The notes beneath the pieces were generated by a model. The model saw only the letters and a program-made list of their open reading frames with translations, was not told the DNA's origin and did no database searches. Source: FEN-1297 sp963834015 (GTDB taxonomy: Bacteria; Bacteroidota; Ignavibacteria; Ignavibacteriales; Ignavibacteriaceae). From it: 64,000 nucleotides of DNA. A program made the position numbers and the translations under genes. Numbering within the stretch: position 1 is the stretch's first letter; the number at the start of each line of letters is the position of its first letter. Location of the stretch: assembly GCA_963834015.1 (NCBI GenBank), contig CAWIAG010000002.1, positions 558,001-622,000 of the forward strand, written 5' to 3'. Of this stretch, positions 26,783 through 35,640 are shown piece by piece.

Positions 26783-27385
26783 TTAAATTTTATTCAGAGA
26801 TTCTTTTGCGATCTCTGAAATTTGAGATTTTGGATAATCCCGAATAATCTTAGACCAAATTTCTTTTGCTTTTGACTTATCACCTTTGCTTGCAGCGATC
26901 ATTCCTAAGTTAAAGTATGCCAAAACATTTTCTTTATCATATAATAATATTTTATTCAAGTAATTCTCAGCTTCAGGATATTCGTGTTTAGTATAGTGGA
27001 TATATGCCACTGAAAATAAGATATCAATTCTTTTGGGAAAGGCTAATAATATCTTGTTATAAAATGCTAGAGCATCATCAAGTTGATGTGCAGACGCTAA
27101 AAAGTCCGCATATTCCCTGATTTTTAAAGTATCATTTGGACTCTCAGCCACAGCATTCTTCAGCATTTCCAGATGCTTTTTTATATTTTCCATAACGTTA
27201 TCTTTTCCGGGCTGAATACTACCGGTAAGACCTTTATGAATGGAATCATTAGGCATCTGCTTATCTGTAATCCTGCCCGAATTTTTAGCTATATCGGTAC
27301 TATCTTTTTGCGAGAGAAATATAAATAAAAGTGCCGCAATTATTATTCCCATTCCATAAACATAGATTGGTTTAATATTCTTCAT
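26783..27385 (-). CDS. Membrane-anchored TPR protein
   Basis: About 200 residues from the ATG at 27385 (MKNIKPIYVYGMGIIIAALL); an upstream in-frame ATG at 27409 would add eight residues. One N-terminal membrane anchor (residues ~8-24) is followed by a linker and TPR repeats: LADALAF-like turns, as in SAHQLDDALAFYNKILLAFP, HYTKHEYPEAENYLNKILLY and GMIAASKGDKSKAKEIWSKI. It is likely a periplasmic scaffold and is similar in type to proteins with CcmH/NrfG-like TPRs. There is no obvious partner gene. Confidence 0.78.
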   Translation of the reverse strand: MKNIKPIYVYGMGIIIAALLFIFLSQKDSTDIAKNSGRITDKQMPNDSIHKGLTGSIQPGKDNVMENIKKHLEMLKNAVAESPNDTLKIREYADFLASAHQLDDALAFYNKILLAFPKRIDILFSVAYIHYTKHEYPEAENYLNKILLYDKENVLAYFNLGMIAASKGDKSKAKEIWSKIIRDYPKSQISEIAKESLNKI

Positions 27386-27409
27386 CTTTAATCCTTTAAA
27401 ATATTTCAC

Positions 27410-27924
27410 TGTACCAGGTACTCCAAAAATTTTAATTTTTTATTATATATAAGCTAAAAATCGTATTGTAAAATTATTAATTATTCTAAATTTAATAATA
27501 TTAAGGCCTCAAGTAAGAAATTGCAAAATTATATATTGACATATTCTTTCCTGACTTAAAATTAAAATTTTGATAGACTTTAGTCTGCAGTTATTGCACC
27601 AGATTCAAAGCTCTAAGAATGATAAAAATGTTAAGGAATTCGCCTAATATAGACATTATTAAATTTGTTTTATCACTTTATATCCATATTTCAACTGCAA
27701 ATTTCCCATTATCAGAAATTATTTTATTATTGCGGATATTAATGCTCGTGTATTTTTGTTATGAATTAAAAGAAAAAAAAACTTCAATAATAGTGAAATA
27801 AGAAAAAACTAAACTATAGAGAATGTCAATTTTTCCCTGAAAATTATAAATTGAGCTGAATTATTTGACTTGGGCACAATTAATAAGCGGCTTGAAAAGC
27901 CGCTCCTCAAATTTATTATAAATA
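27410..27924. other. Intergenic region, AT-rich
   Basis: This roughly 515-base gap separates the TPR gene from the ABM-like gene; both are on the minus strand. A plus-strand frame of 60 codons exists at 27619-27801 but lacks coding features. The only structural feature I can support is the hairpin at 27886-27904. Confidence 0.4.
27886..27904 (-). terminator. Terminator-like hairpin after the ABM-like gene
   Basis: AGCGGCTT (27886-27893) and AAGCCGCT (27897-27904) form a perfect 8-bp stem with a 3-base loop. It lies 20 bases past the stop of the gene at 27925. The U-tract on the minus strand (TATTAATTGT) is weak, so it may be only a stabilising or partly efficient terminator. Confidence 0.6.
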
Positions 27925-28230
27925 TTAATCCCCTAAAACTTCATTAAGTGTAAAATACTTTGTTGTGTTCTCTACCGTTAATTCATTCAGTTTACCAATA
28001 AGAATGTTTATCCTCTCATTTTGATTATCATCAAAAGCTTCAAACGCTTCCTGAGTGCTGAACGAATACATTTCCTGAAAATGACCTGATTTACCCTTAA
28101 CCTCATATACCGAGTAACTCTCAAGTCCTTCAGCTTTAAGAAGATTTTTTAATTCCTTAATTACTACGAGGTATTCTTCTTTTTTTTCAGGTTTTAATTC
28201 ATATTGAATTGTGAAAATAATTTTCGACAT
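27925..28230 (-). CDS. Small ferredoxin-like alpha/beta (ABM-type) protein
   Basis: About 101 residues from ATG 28230 (MSKIIFTIQYELKPEKKEEY); an in-frame ATG at 28242 is possible but leaves less space for a ribosome site. The pattern of two beta-alpha-beta halves (FTIQYELKPEKKEEYLVVIK, SYSVYEVKGKSGHFQEMYSF, STQEAFEAFDDNQ) is that of dimeric antibiotic-biosynthesis-monooxygenase-like or stress-response barrels. No catalytic residue can be pointed to. It is 22 bases downstream of dapF, so the two are probably cotranscribed. Confidence 0.65.
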   Translation of the reverse strand: MSKIIFTIQYELKPEKKEEYLVVIKELKNLLKAEGLESYSVYEVKGKSGHFQEMYSFSTQEAFEAFDDNQNERINILIGKLNELTVENTTKYFTLNEVLGD

Positions 28231-28252
28231 TTTATCTCCCAATATTAAAAAA

Positions 28253-29110
28253 CTAGTTTAGTGCAAATTCACCCGTAAATGTAACCAATGCCGGACCTGT
28301 GAGTGACAAATCCTTGAATTTTTGATTTTCAATTTTAAAATCAACAACTAATTCATCTCCGCCTCTTGTTATTAAAAAGATTGGCGGTTTTATGTTAAAT
28401 AAAGAACTACCAACTAAGGCCGCAGCAGTTGAACCTGTTCCGCAAGCAAGCGTCTCATCTTCTACGCCGCGTTCATATGTTCTGATATGAATTTTTCCAT
28501 CTTTTAATCTGACAAAATTAACATTGGTGCCCTCCGGGGCAAAATCTTTATGATACCTAATCTCCCTCCCTAAATCATAAACCGGGAAGTTATTCAAATC
28601 ATTATAAAATATTTTGGGATTCGCCGGATTTTTAAGGATGTCTTCGATTTTTATAACTACATGTGGCGAACCTGTATCAACAAAATTTGAGTTAATTAGT
28701 TGACCAGATGCATTTATTTTAAAATTATACTTTAATCTTTGAGGATGATTAAAGAAAATCCTTATCTCCTTATCATTTAATACTTTACCTGTAAAAGCAA
28801 CACCATTTGATAAAAATTCAGCAGTTTCGTGCTTTACCCTGCCGCTTAAATCCGCAAATTTAACAGCACATCTCGCGCCATTACCACATAAACTACCCGT
28901 AGAACCATCAGCGTTAAAATATTCCATTTCAAAGTCATAACGGCTTGAATTAGAAACAGTAATAACTCCGTCTGCACCGACACCATAGCGTCTGTTACAG
29001 ATTATTTTTATTATATTTTGATCAGGAACAAATCCGGGATTAATGTTTTTATCGATTAGAATAAAATCATTCCCAGCGCCACTCATCTTAAAAAAAAAAA
29101 TTTTTTTCAT
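28253..29110 (-). CDS. dapF: Diaminopimelate epimerase
   Basis: About 285 residues. DapF converts LL-DAP to meso-DAP for lysine and peptidoglycan synthesis. The start is MKKIFFFKMSGAGNDFILID at 29110. The two catalytic cysteines are in TGSLCGNGARCAVKFAD and DETLACGTGSTAAAL. The Asp/Asn network SGAGNDF, NFVDTGSPHVV and APEGTNVNFVRL also fits. The first codons contain a run of seven A and eleven T, a slippage-prone tract; the frame is open through it. Confidence 0.95.
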   Translation of the reverse strand: MKKIFFFKMSGAGNDFILIDKNINPGFVPDQNIIKIICNRRYGVGADGVITVSNSSRYDFEMEYFNADGSTGSLCGNGARCAVKFADLSGRVKHETAEFLSNGVAFTGKVLNDKEIRIFFNHPQRLKYNFKINASGQLINSNFVDTGSPHVVIKIEDILKNPANPKIFYNDLNNFPVYDLGREIRYHKDFAPEGTNVNFVRLKDGKIHIRTYERGVEDETLACGTGSTAAALVGSSLFNIKPPIFLITRGGDELVVDFKIENQKFKDLSLTGPALVTFTGEFALN

Positions 29111-29269
29111 TGCCAATACAATTTAATTGAATAAGTGCTCGTTTTCAATAAAAATATTGTTATATAATCAATTATGAGGGAAAAAATTGCCGGGCTTGCG
29201 TTTAAGCAAACATTACAAGTTCGTTAAATTTTAATGAAAAGCACATGAAAGGGACGATATTGAATTTTT

Positions 29270-31441
29270 TTAATTCACAATTTCCAATATACCCCGCAGC
29301 CTTATATCATCCGATGAAGCTCCAACCAATAATTGTATTTTATCACACTCTAATACAAATCTATGTTTATTTACGTCCCAATATGCAAGTGACTCTGCAT
29401 TTAAAGGAATCTGCACTGTTTCTCGCTGATTTGCGTTAAGAGTGATGCGTTTGAAACCACGAAGCTCTTTAACGGGCCTCTCAACCGAAGAGTTTATATA
29501 CTTAACATAAAGTTGTACCACTTCATCTCCTGTTCTACTCCCGGTATTTTTGATATCAACGCTTATAGTAATTTCACCGTCCGGTTTCAATTTTCTGGAA
29601 CTAATTTTAAGCGCGGAATATTTAAAGTTGCTATAACTTAAACCATACCCGAAAGAATAAAGCGGTTTACCTTTGAAATACATATAGGTTCTTCCATTGC
29701 GGATATTATAATCCATCATTTCCGGAAGTTGATCAATAGATTTCGGCCAGGTTTCCACAAGTCTGCCCCCGGGATTATAGTCCCCAAATAATACATCGGC
29801 CAATGCATTTCCGAGTTCTTCACTACAGTGTGTAATATGAATTATTGCAGGGATATTTTTCTGAGTCCAATTAATAGCATATGGAAAACTACTTATCATG
29901 ACGACTACAGTATTGGGATTAGTCTTATAAACTTCCTTAATTAACTTTTCTTGTTCAAGATTAATTGTTTTTCTGTCGACTGCTTCCCTGCCGTCGCTGG
30001 GAGTTGTGCATTCTCCCCAGGGATCACCATCACAGGTCGGATGATTTCCTGCACACACAATTGCAATATCAGATTTCTTAACAATTTTAAAAGATTCCTG
30101 ATCTGATACATCTTTAACATATTTTACTTCAATGGAATTTCCAACTTTGTTTTTAATTCCTTCTAAAGGAGATATTGAGTAAGGCGGCGTGCCGCTATAC
30201 CAATCCAAAAGGACTTGATTTGCTAATGAGCCTATCACTGCAATTGTTTTTAGTTTGTTACGGTTGAGAGGAAGAAATTTTTTAGAATTTTTAAGAAGAA
30301 CGATCGTTTTCCGGGTTACATCTCTAACTGCTGAACGGTTATATTCCGATAACCAGGGATCAGTAGTATCGCTTATCCCAATTTTACTGTCGGCCACCAT
30401 ATCAGGAGGATCCAGCAGGCCAAGTTTTAACATTACCCTGAAATTACCTTTTATAACGCTGTCAATATCAGCATAAGATAATAATCCATTAGCGAGTGCG
30501 CTTTTAACACTACCTGGATATCTATCGAGAAACTGTGAAATCCCTGCCTTTATGCATTCTGCGGCAGCGATACTGCTGTCATTATAATATTTATGTCCTG
30601 TTATAAGTAAATGAAAAGCTCCACCGTCAGTACAAATTATTCCATTCTGCCCCCATTCCTTAACCGTTATATCTTTTAAGATGGGATTTACAGTCATAGG
30701 AATATGATTATAAGCATTATAAGAGGCCATATAAGCGCGTGCTCCCCCTTCTTCGACACCTTTAAAGAAAGGATATGAATAATATTCGCGTAAGAGCCGC
30801 TCATCAAAATTTGAGGATGAACTGTCGCGCCCATTTTCATTGCTATTGGCCAAGAAATGTTTCATAAGTGAAGCTGTCCGCCAATATTTAGGGTCATCAC
30901 CCTGTAAACCCTTTACGAAAGCCGTAACCATTTCACCGTTAAACCAGGCATCTTCGCCGTAACATTCTTCCGTCCTCCCCCAACGTGGATCCCTTCCAAT
31001 ATCCGCATTGGGAGCCCTTACTACAAGCCCTCCCTTTCTATATTTTGGGGATTGAAAAATATAGCGCACTTCATAACTTTCTATTGATGCAACTTTCCTT
31101 AAAACATTGGGGTCCCATGATTCCGCCAATCCTATAGCCTGCGGAAAAATAGTGGTTGTGACCGGGTCTCTTTTACCCCAATTACTCGGACCGCCTTTTG
31201 CCAAACCATGCAGCCCTTCCACATGAGAGCATCCTAAAATACCTAAACGCGGTACACTTGGATTTGTACCAAGGCATGCAATTTTTTCGTCGGGTGTCAG
31301 CAAGGAAATAATATTATTAATCCTGTCTTCTACCGGCAGAGATGGGTTTTGAAATCTGTATGGCTGCGCCTTTATTGTTACATTAATACAAAACCATAGA
31401 AATATTATAATATAAAGTAATGCCCAATTTTGAATTTTCAT
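29270..31441 (-). CDS. Glycoside hydrolase family 3 (beta-glucosidase/xylosidase type)
   Basis: A 723-residue exported enzyme with a signal peptide (MKIQNWALLYIIIFLWFCINVTIKAQ). Domain 1 has VEGLHGLAKGG, NADIGRDPRWGRTEECYGED, KHFLANSNENGRDSS and the nucleophile Asp272 in GIICTDGGAF. Domain 2 has TIVLLKNSKKFLPLN and IAVIGSLANQVLLDWYSGTP; then YSFGYGLSYSNF and a C-terminal fibronectin-III-like domain. The order matches bacterial GH3 beta-glucosidases and xylosidases. It probably acts in the periplasm or outside on beta-linked oligosaccharides. No T9SS tail is present. Confidence 0.93.
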   Translation of the reverse strand: MKIQNWALLYIIIFLWFCINVTIKAQPYRFQNPSLPVEDRINNIISLLTPDEKIACLGTNPSVPRLGILGCSHVEGLHGLAKGGPSNWGKRDPVTTTIFPQAIGLAESWDPNVLRKVASIESYEVRYIFQSPKYRKGGLVVRAPNADIGRDPRWGRTEECYGEDAWFNGEMVTAFVKGLQGDDPKYWRTASLMKHFLANSNENGRDSSSSNFDERLLREYYSYPFFKGVEEGGARAYMASYNAYNHIPMTVNPILKDITVKEWGQNGIICTDGGAFHLLITGHKYYNDSSIAAAECIKAGISQFLDRYPGSVKSALANGLLSYADIDSVIKGNFRVMLKLGLLDPPDMVADSKIGISDTTDPWLSEYNRSAVRDVTRKTIVLLKNSKKFLPLNRNKLKTIAVIGSLANQVLLDWYSGTPPYSISPLEGIKNKVGNSIEVKYVKDVSDQESFKIVKKSDIAIVCAGNHPTCDGDPWGECTTPSDGREAVDRKTINLEQEKLIKEVYKTNPNTVVVMISSFPYAINWTQKNIPAIIHITHCSEELGNALADVLFGDYNPGGRLVETWPKSIDQLPEMMDYNIRNGRTYMYFKGKPLYSFGYGLSYSNFKYSALKISSRKLKPDGEITISVDIKNTGSRTGDEVVQLYVKYINSSVERPVKELRGFKRITLNANQRETVQIPLNAESLAYWDVNKHRFVLECDKIQLLVGASSDDIRLRGILEIVN

Positions 31442-31615
31442 TATTTCCTCATAATAAACTAATATTTAATTTGATATTGTTTCAAAATTACAAAAAATTA
31501 GTTAACTTCAAGAAGTTTAAATACCCGATATTTAGCAGTATGAGTGTGAGTTTTAGTTTATTAAAGTAACCGGATTTTGTTTTTAGAATTCACACATTTT
31601 CATCAAAGGAATAGA

Positions 31616-32470
31616 ATGGAAAATGTCGAACATCGTAAAGCTGTTAAAGAAGGGATTGTGTTTATTAGTCAAATCTTTTTTTGTCTTGGTATTATCGGCA
31701 TCGGCCTTCAGCAGTTCATATATTCCAATTTTATTCCTGTAATGCTGCCTGGTTGGCCTTCATGGATCCCCGGCCGCTCTGCCTGCGCTTTCTTTTTAGG
31801 TGCATTTTTAATTTCTGCAGGTGTTTTAATAATAATGAAGAAACATCCCAGGATCGTTGCAACAAGGTTGGGAATTATGTTCATTTTATTATTTTTATTT
31901 ACCTTGATTCTACAATTTGCACAGAATAAAATTATTAACCCGTTAAATATTGGAATATGGACAAATCCTTTCAAGGAATTTGCATTCTGCGGAGGCGCTT
32001 TTGTTGTTGCGGCATCGCTGCCACAAGGGAAGCCGCATGAAGTTTCCGCAATAGAGAAAATTGAAAATAAAATAATATCTTTTGGAAAATTTCCGCTTGC
32101 AATTATGGTGGTTATTTTCGGTATTGAACATTTTATGTATATCGTTTTAGTTTCGTCACTAATCCCTTTATGGATTCCAGGACATCTTTTCTTGAATTAT
32201 TTTACAGGCGCTGCACTTATCGCTTCAGGTATTGGTATTATTTTAAATATAAAAGCAAGATTAGCAGCCACCATGCTGGGTTCAATGATGTTTATTTGGG
32301 TTATAATTCTTCATATTCCAAGGGCTATTGCTGATCCAACCGGCAATATGGGTAATGAATGGACAACTATATTTGAAGTTCTGGGATTCAGCGGTATTGC
32401 TTTCATTTTAGGACAATCCCTACCATTATCTAAGTCTGGAATAGCCCTGAATTTTAGTGAAAGGTCTTGA
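31616..32470 (+). CDS. DoxX-like membrane protein with internal duplication
   Basis: About 284 residues from ATG 31616 (MENVEHRKAVKEG); an upstream ATG at 31577 would add 13 residues. It has about eight membrane helices arranged as two similar halves: LQQFIYSNFIPVMLPGW with WIPGRSACAFFLGAFLISAG, and GIEHFMYIVLVSSLIPLW with WIPGHLFLNYFTGAALIASG. The DoxX-like family usually has four helices, so this looks like an internal duplication or fusion. Function unknown. A pseudoknot-like inverted-repeat cluster follows its stop. Confidence 0.8.
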   Translation: MENVEHRKAVKEGIVFISQIFFCLGIIGIGLQQFIYSNFIPVMLPGWPSWIPGRSACAFFLGAFLISAGVLIIMKKHPRIVATRLGIMFILLFLFTLILQFAQNKIINPLNIGIWTNPFKEFAFCGGAFVVAASLPQGKPHEVSAIEKIENKIISFGKFPLAIMVVIFGIEHFMYIVLVSSLIPLWIPGHLFLNYFTGAALIASGIGIILNIKARLAATMLGSMMFIWVIILHIPRAIADPTGNMGNEWTTIFEVLGFSGIAFILGQSLPLSKSGIALNFSERS

Positions 32471-32486
32471 TAGGAGTTATCGTGCG

Positions 32487-32576
32487 TGCCTCTATATTAA
32501 ATAGTTTCTACGGTAGCATTCCATTTTCTTTGTGGAATACTTCGGGGTTAGAGGTATAAGTAGGTTGTACCGATAG
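32487..32576. ncRNA. Candidate structured RNA/pseudoknot element
   Basis: Three complementary pairs lie within 90 bases just after the DoxX-like stop. Outer stem: TGCCTCTA (32487-32494) with TAGAGGTA (32549-32556), 8 bp with one G-U. Inner hairpin: ATTCCA (32518-32523) with TGGAAT (32533-32538). Third helix: CTACGGTA (32508-32515) with TACCGATAG (32568-32576), one bulged A, and this crosses the outer stem, so the whole would be a pseudoknot. I do not recognise a known family, and the orientation cannot be decided. No transcript or conservation has been tested. Confidence 0.35.
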
Positions 32577-33003
32577 TTAGATAATTGTTATTCTTCTTCA
32601 AAATTGAGCTTGATATTATTCAGTATTTATTTAAATCGTTCAAACAGAATTTCAAAAAAAATCAGTTTATTTATTAGAACTATTGTAATATGTCCTAAAA
32701 TATTCCACACCAGGTATATTCATATTTTATAATTGTTAGTCTATACATTTTATTTTTTTAATCTACTGTTTAATTGACCACAGAATATTATTAGGTAAAA
32801 AGTTCAAAAATCAAATTTAGACGGTTTATATGCAAAATAGTAACTATAAATGAATATTTTCCAACTGATGACAGTACTAAAATACTGCTCAAGTTCAAGT
32901 TCTATCTGCTGCTATATGAAATTTATAAAATTCTGTGTCAATTTTTCGGTGGAAAAATTTGATGTGAGGTTGTATTTTTTTATTATTAAAAAAGGAACTT
33001 TAT
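32577..33003. other. Intergenic region upstream of the Ada-like gene
   Basis: Roughly 430 bases of strongly AT-rich sequence without an ORF of coding character. It should include the promoter of the ada-type gene. An Ada-box operator could not be identified by eye. Confidence 0.4.
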
Positions 33004-34062
33004 ATGAATGCTCTGCCGTCTGAGAAATTAATGTATACCGCATTGCTTAACCGGGATAAAAGCTATGAAGGCATTTTTTATGCCGGAGTAAAAACAACAG
33101 GTATATTCTGTCGCTCCTCGTGTCCGGCCAGAAAGCCGGAAAAGAAAAATGTAGAATTCTTTTCGTCGGCAAAGGATGCAATACTTGCCGGATACCGCCC
33201 TTGTATGCGGTGCAATCCTATGCAGCCACTCGGGAATAACCCGGACTGGCTAAAGGAATTATTCGATTTACTAGAGAAAGAGGATGTAAACCGCTGGAAA
33301 GATTCCGACTTACGAGCAAGAAACTTTGATCCCAGCAGAGTTAGACGATGGTTTAAGAAAAATCATAATATGACGTTCCAGGCTTATGTCCGATCGCTAA
33401 GGCTTGGAAAAGCTTTAGGGAACCTGAAACACGGCAAAGATCTTACAAGTACTGCCTTTGATCATGGTTATGAATCATTAAGCGGATTCCGTGAAGCAAT
33501 AAAAAAAATTACGGGTGTATCTGCCGGGAAATCATTTACCACTGCAACAGTATACCTGAATAGGATATTAACTCCTCTCGGACCTATGCTTGCCGGTGCA
33601 ACAAACGAAGGTATCTGCCTGCTGGAATTCATGGATAGAAGGATGCTGAACACTCAATTGAAGATTTTAACAAAACGGCTTAACTGTAATTTTACTCCCG
33701 GTTCCAATAAATACTTGGATCAGCTTGCTAATGAGTTAAAAGAATATTTTAAAGGAGGGCTAAATAAATTTACTTTGCCGTTAGTTATTCCAGGCACAGA
33801 ATTTCAGAATAGAGTATGGAATACATTAATAAAAATACCATCCGGTGCAACAATCTCGTATGAAAAGCTTGCAGAAAGAACTGGTAACCCAGCAGCAGTT
33901 CGAGCAGTTGCAAAATGTAACGGTGATAACAGAATAGCTATCGTTATACCATGTCACAGGGTAATCGGCAAGGATGGAAACCTGACCGGATACGGAGGCG
34001 GGTTGTGGAGAAAAAAATATTTAATAGATTTAGAAAGATCGTATCACCAAATGAATGATTAA
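33004..34062 (+). CDS. ada: Ada-type methyl-phosphotriester sensor and O6-methylguanine-DNA methyltransferase
   Basis: A 352-residue three-domain protein. The Zn/methyl-acceptor domain has Cys36, Cys40, Cys67 and Cys70 (GIFCRSSCPARKPEKK, YRPCMRCNP). An AraC-type helix-turn-helix follows (residues ~75-175, STAFDHGYESLSGFREAIKK). The C-terminal alkyltransferase has the acceptor Cys in IVIPCHRVIG. It repairs alkylated bases, and in E. coli, once methylated on the N-terminal Cys, activates its own regulon. No other adaptive-response gene is nearby. The start has a good upstream AAAGGAAC ribosome site. Confidence 0.95.
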   Translation: MNALPSEKLMYTALLNRDKSYEGIFYAGVKTTGIFCRSSCPARKPEKKNVEFFSSAKDAILAGYRPCMRCNPMQPLGNNPDWLKELFDLLEKEDVNRWKDSDLRARNFDPSRVRRWFKKNHNMTFQAYVRSLRLGKALGNLKHGKDLTSTAFDHGYESLSGFREAIKKITGVSAGKSFTTATVYLNRILTPLGPMLAGATNEGICLLEFMDRRMLNTQLKILTKRLNCNFTPGSNKYLDQLANELKEYFKGGLNKFTLPLVIPGTEFQNRVWNTLIKIPSGATISYEKLAERTGNPAAVRAVAKCNGDNRIAIVIPCHRVIGKDGNLTGYGGGLWRKKYLIDLERSYHQMND

Positions 34063-34193
34063 TTGATTGTTTTGAAGATTGACTAAGTTAAAATAGTGAT
34101 TTATGAACTAATGAATGACAGAAAACTCACTGGAGTTGTAATACTAAAGGAATTAACCAATTCTCATGAAATAATTACTTATTTAATAATTAA

Positions 34194-34808
34194 TTATTTT
34201 GCAACAACCGCAATTCCAACACCAACCAAAAGCGCACCGGAGGTTCTATTCATACGTCGCATTATTTTTTGGTTACTTATAAATTTTCTAACAAAACCTG
34301 TTAAATATGCGTAACTTAAAAGAACCCCGCCAATAATTAAAAATACTTCAGTAGAAGCAATAAAATAATCATTCAGGTTAAACAAAGTAACATTCATAAA
34401 AGTAGGTAGAAAAGAAACATAGAATAATATTGTTTTAGGATTACTTAATGTTAATCCAAATCCGGCAAGTGTATTTTTAAAAGTTAAACCCTCACTCTGT
34501 TGAGCTACTAGATTTAATTTTTCAGGAGGGTTTATTAAAAGCTTTCCTCCAAGAAAAACAAGGTAACCGCCGCTTAATATTTTAATTATTATAAAAAATT
34601 TACCCATAGCAGTTGCAACAACACCTAAACCCAGAATGGCGAATGAAAGGAAAAATAAATCTCCAAATAAGATGCCCAAAATAAAAAATGCCGCAGGTTT
34701 AAAGCCTGATGAAAGTGAGCGCCCGACAGTAGCCAATACACCGGGTCCCGGTGTAACAGCAAGGACAAAGAGTGCAATTGCGAGTGATACTATTGATGTA
34801 GAATTCAT
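34194..34808 (-). CDS. LysE/RhtB-family exporter
   Basis: About 204 residues from ATG 34808 (MNSTSIVSLAIALFVLAVTP); an upstream in-frame start at 34853 would add 15 residues that do not fit the family. Six membrane helices are visible with the family motif TPGPGVLATVGRSLSSGFKP, then ILFGDLFFLSFAILG, SGGYLVFLGGKLL and LTLSNPKTILFYVSFLPTFM. This is typical of amino-acid exporters of the RhtB group. It is convergent with the ada-like gene. The substrate cannot be predicted. Confidence 0.92.
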   Translation of the reverse strand: MNSTSIVSLAIALFVLAVTPGPGVLATVGRSLSSGFKPAAFFILGILFGDLFFLSFAILGLGVVATAMGKFFIIIKILSGGYLVFLGGKLLINPPEKLNLVAQQSEGLTFKNTLAGFGLTLSNPKTILFYVSFLPTFMNVTLFNLNDYFIASTEVFLIIGGVLLSYAYLTGFVRKFISNQKIMRRMNRTSGALLVGVGIAVVAK

Positions 34809-34943
34809 TAATACTTTTCTGTTTATTATTAATAGCAAAATATTATATGTCAATATCTAATTCAAGTCTTTATTTATTCTAAATCTGTCCTAAACCTCAT
34901 TAACGGAACAGCCTTCAGAGAAAAAGAATTAATTGTAAAAGAA

Positions 34944-35204
34944 TTATTTTGGCTTAAGCATATCAACAAGTTTATTATAAGGCCGTCCAAAAGCGAATCC
35001 GCTGGCTGCCTCATCAACAAGCCCTCAGGCTAATCCAATGAAAAGTTCTTTATAGTTAATGTTATACCCGTTATATATTTCTGGGGATAAAGTTACCTAA
35101 TAATTTTCTATCTCAAAAATTGTAATCCGGCTACTTAAAAACACTAATCCACTTCCTGAGGCAGTTCCACTTTCTAATTCATAGACCTTTAAATTTAATT
35201 TCAT
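34944..35204 (-). pseudogene. Decayed small holin-like/integral membrane protein gene
   Basis: One frame of 87 codons begins with a ribosome-site-preceded ATG (MKLNLK, with AGGGGAT upstream) and ends at TAA (34944-34946). It resembles a family of about 85-residue membrane proteins starting MKLNLKAFA..., with the end LIGLxWGxxDGxxxGxxFxWLYN. Here two stops interrupt it, TAG (35097-35099) and TGA where Trp is expected in GLA-W-GLVD, and several conserved small or hydrophobic residues are replaced by Glu, Arg and Pro (YELESG, DEAASG, FGRPYNKL). Several independent substitutions argue for true decay. Confidence 0.68.
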
Positions 35205-35317
35205 ACTTATCCCCTGATCATTTTTTTCTATTTTACGGGGTATTTGGCGGCTTAAGCAAGGCATATCTAAATATCTCATTTTACATTTCGATAATAAGTT
35301 AATACTTTATAAAAATT

Positions 35318-35491
35318 ATGTCAATTAATTGTTTAAAATGTGTGCATTTTAAAATTACCTGGATTAAACAACAACCATACGGGTGCAAATTATTTGGGTT
35401 TAAATCTAAGGTACTTCCTTCCATAGAGGTTTTTAAAAACTCCGGTAAGGAGTGTATTAAATTCACGCTGAAAGATCCACAGAATAAATAA
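35318..35491 (+). CDS. 57-residue Cys-rich (probable zinc) protein
   Basis: This short ORF starts MSINCLKCVHFKITW and ends CIKFTLKDPQNK. Cys5, Cys8, His10, Cys23 and Cys46 fit a small zinc-binding fold, and the spacing C-x2-C-x-H, YGCKLFGFKSKVLPS, KNSGKEC matches a short family found widely in bacteria (sometimes labelled uracil-DNA glycosylase without clear reason). It has good coding composition over its whole length and is followed by a terminator. The ribosome site is poor. Function unknown. Confidence 0.75.
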   Translation: MSINCLKCVHFKITWIKQQPYGCKLFGFKSKVLPSIEVFKNSGKECIKFTLKDPQNK

Positions 35492-35538
35492 GAACGGTTT
35501 ATTAAAGAAATCATTGATCCGTAATGATAAAACAAGAA

Positions 35539-35565
35539 AGCGCACAAATTACTGTGCGCTCTTTT
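35539..35565 (+). terminator. Rho-independent terminator after the Cys-rich gene
   Basis: AGCGCACA (35539-35546) and TGTGCGCT (35553-35560) form a perfect 8-bp stem with a 6-base loop, followed by CTTTT. It lies 48 bases after the small Cys-rich gene. Confidence 0.85.
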
Positions 35566-35640
35566 AATTGGATATTTAAGAAATAATCAGCTTAGAGTCG
35601 TTATGGTTCCGAAGAAATCGGAACCAACCTGCCATTTTAT

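Noticed and set aside
27619..27801. A plus-strand frame of 60 codons between TPR and ABM-like genes.
   Set aside because: AT-rich, no ribosome site of note, no family pattern.
35299..35547. A minus-strand frame of 82 codons.
   Set aside because: It is antisense to the 57-residue Cys-rich gene, whose Cys/His spacing and terminator are better evidence.
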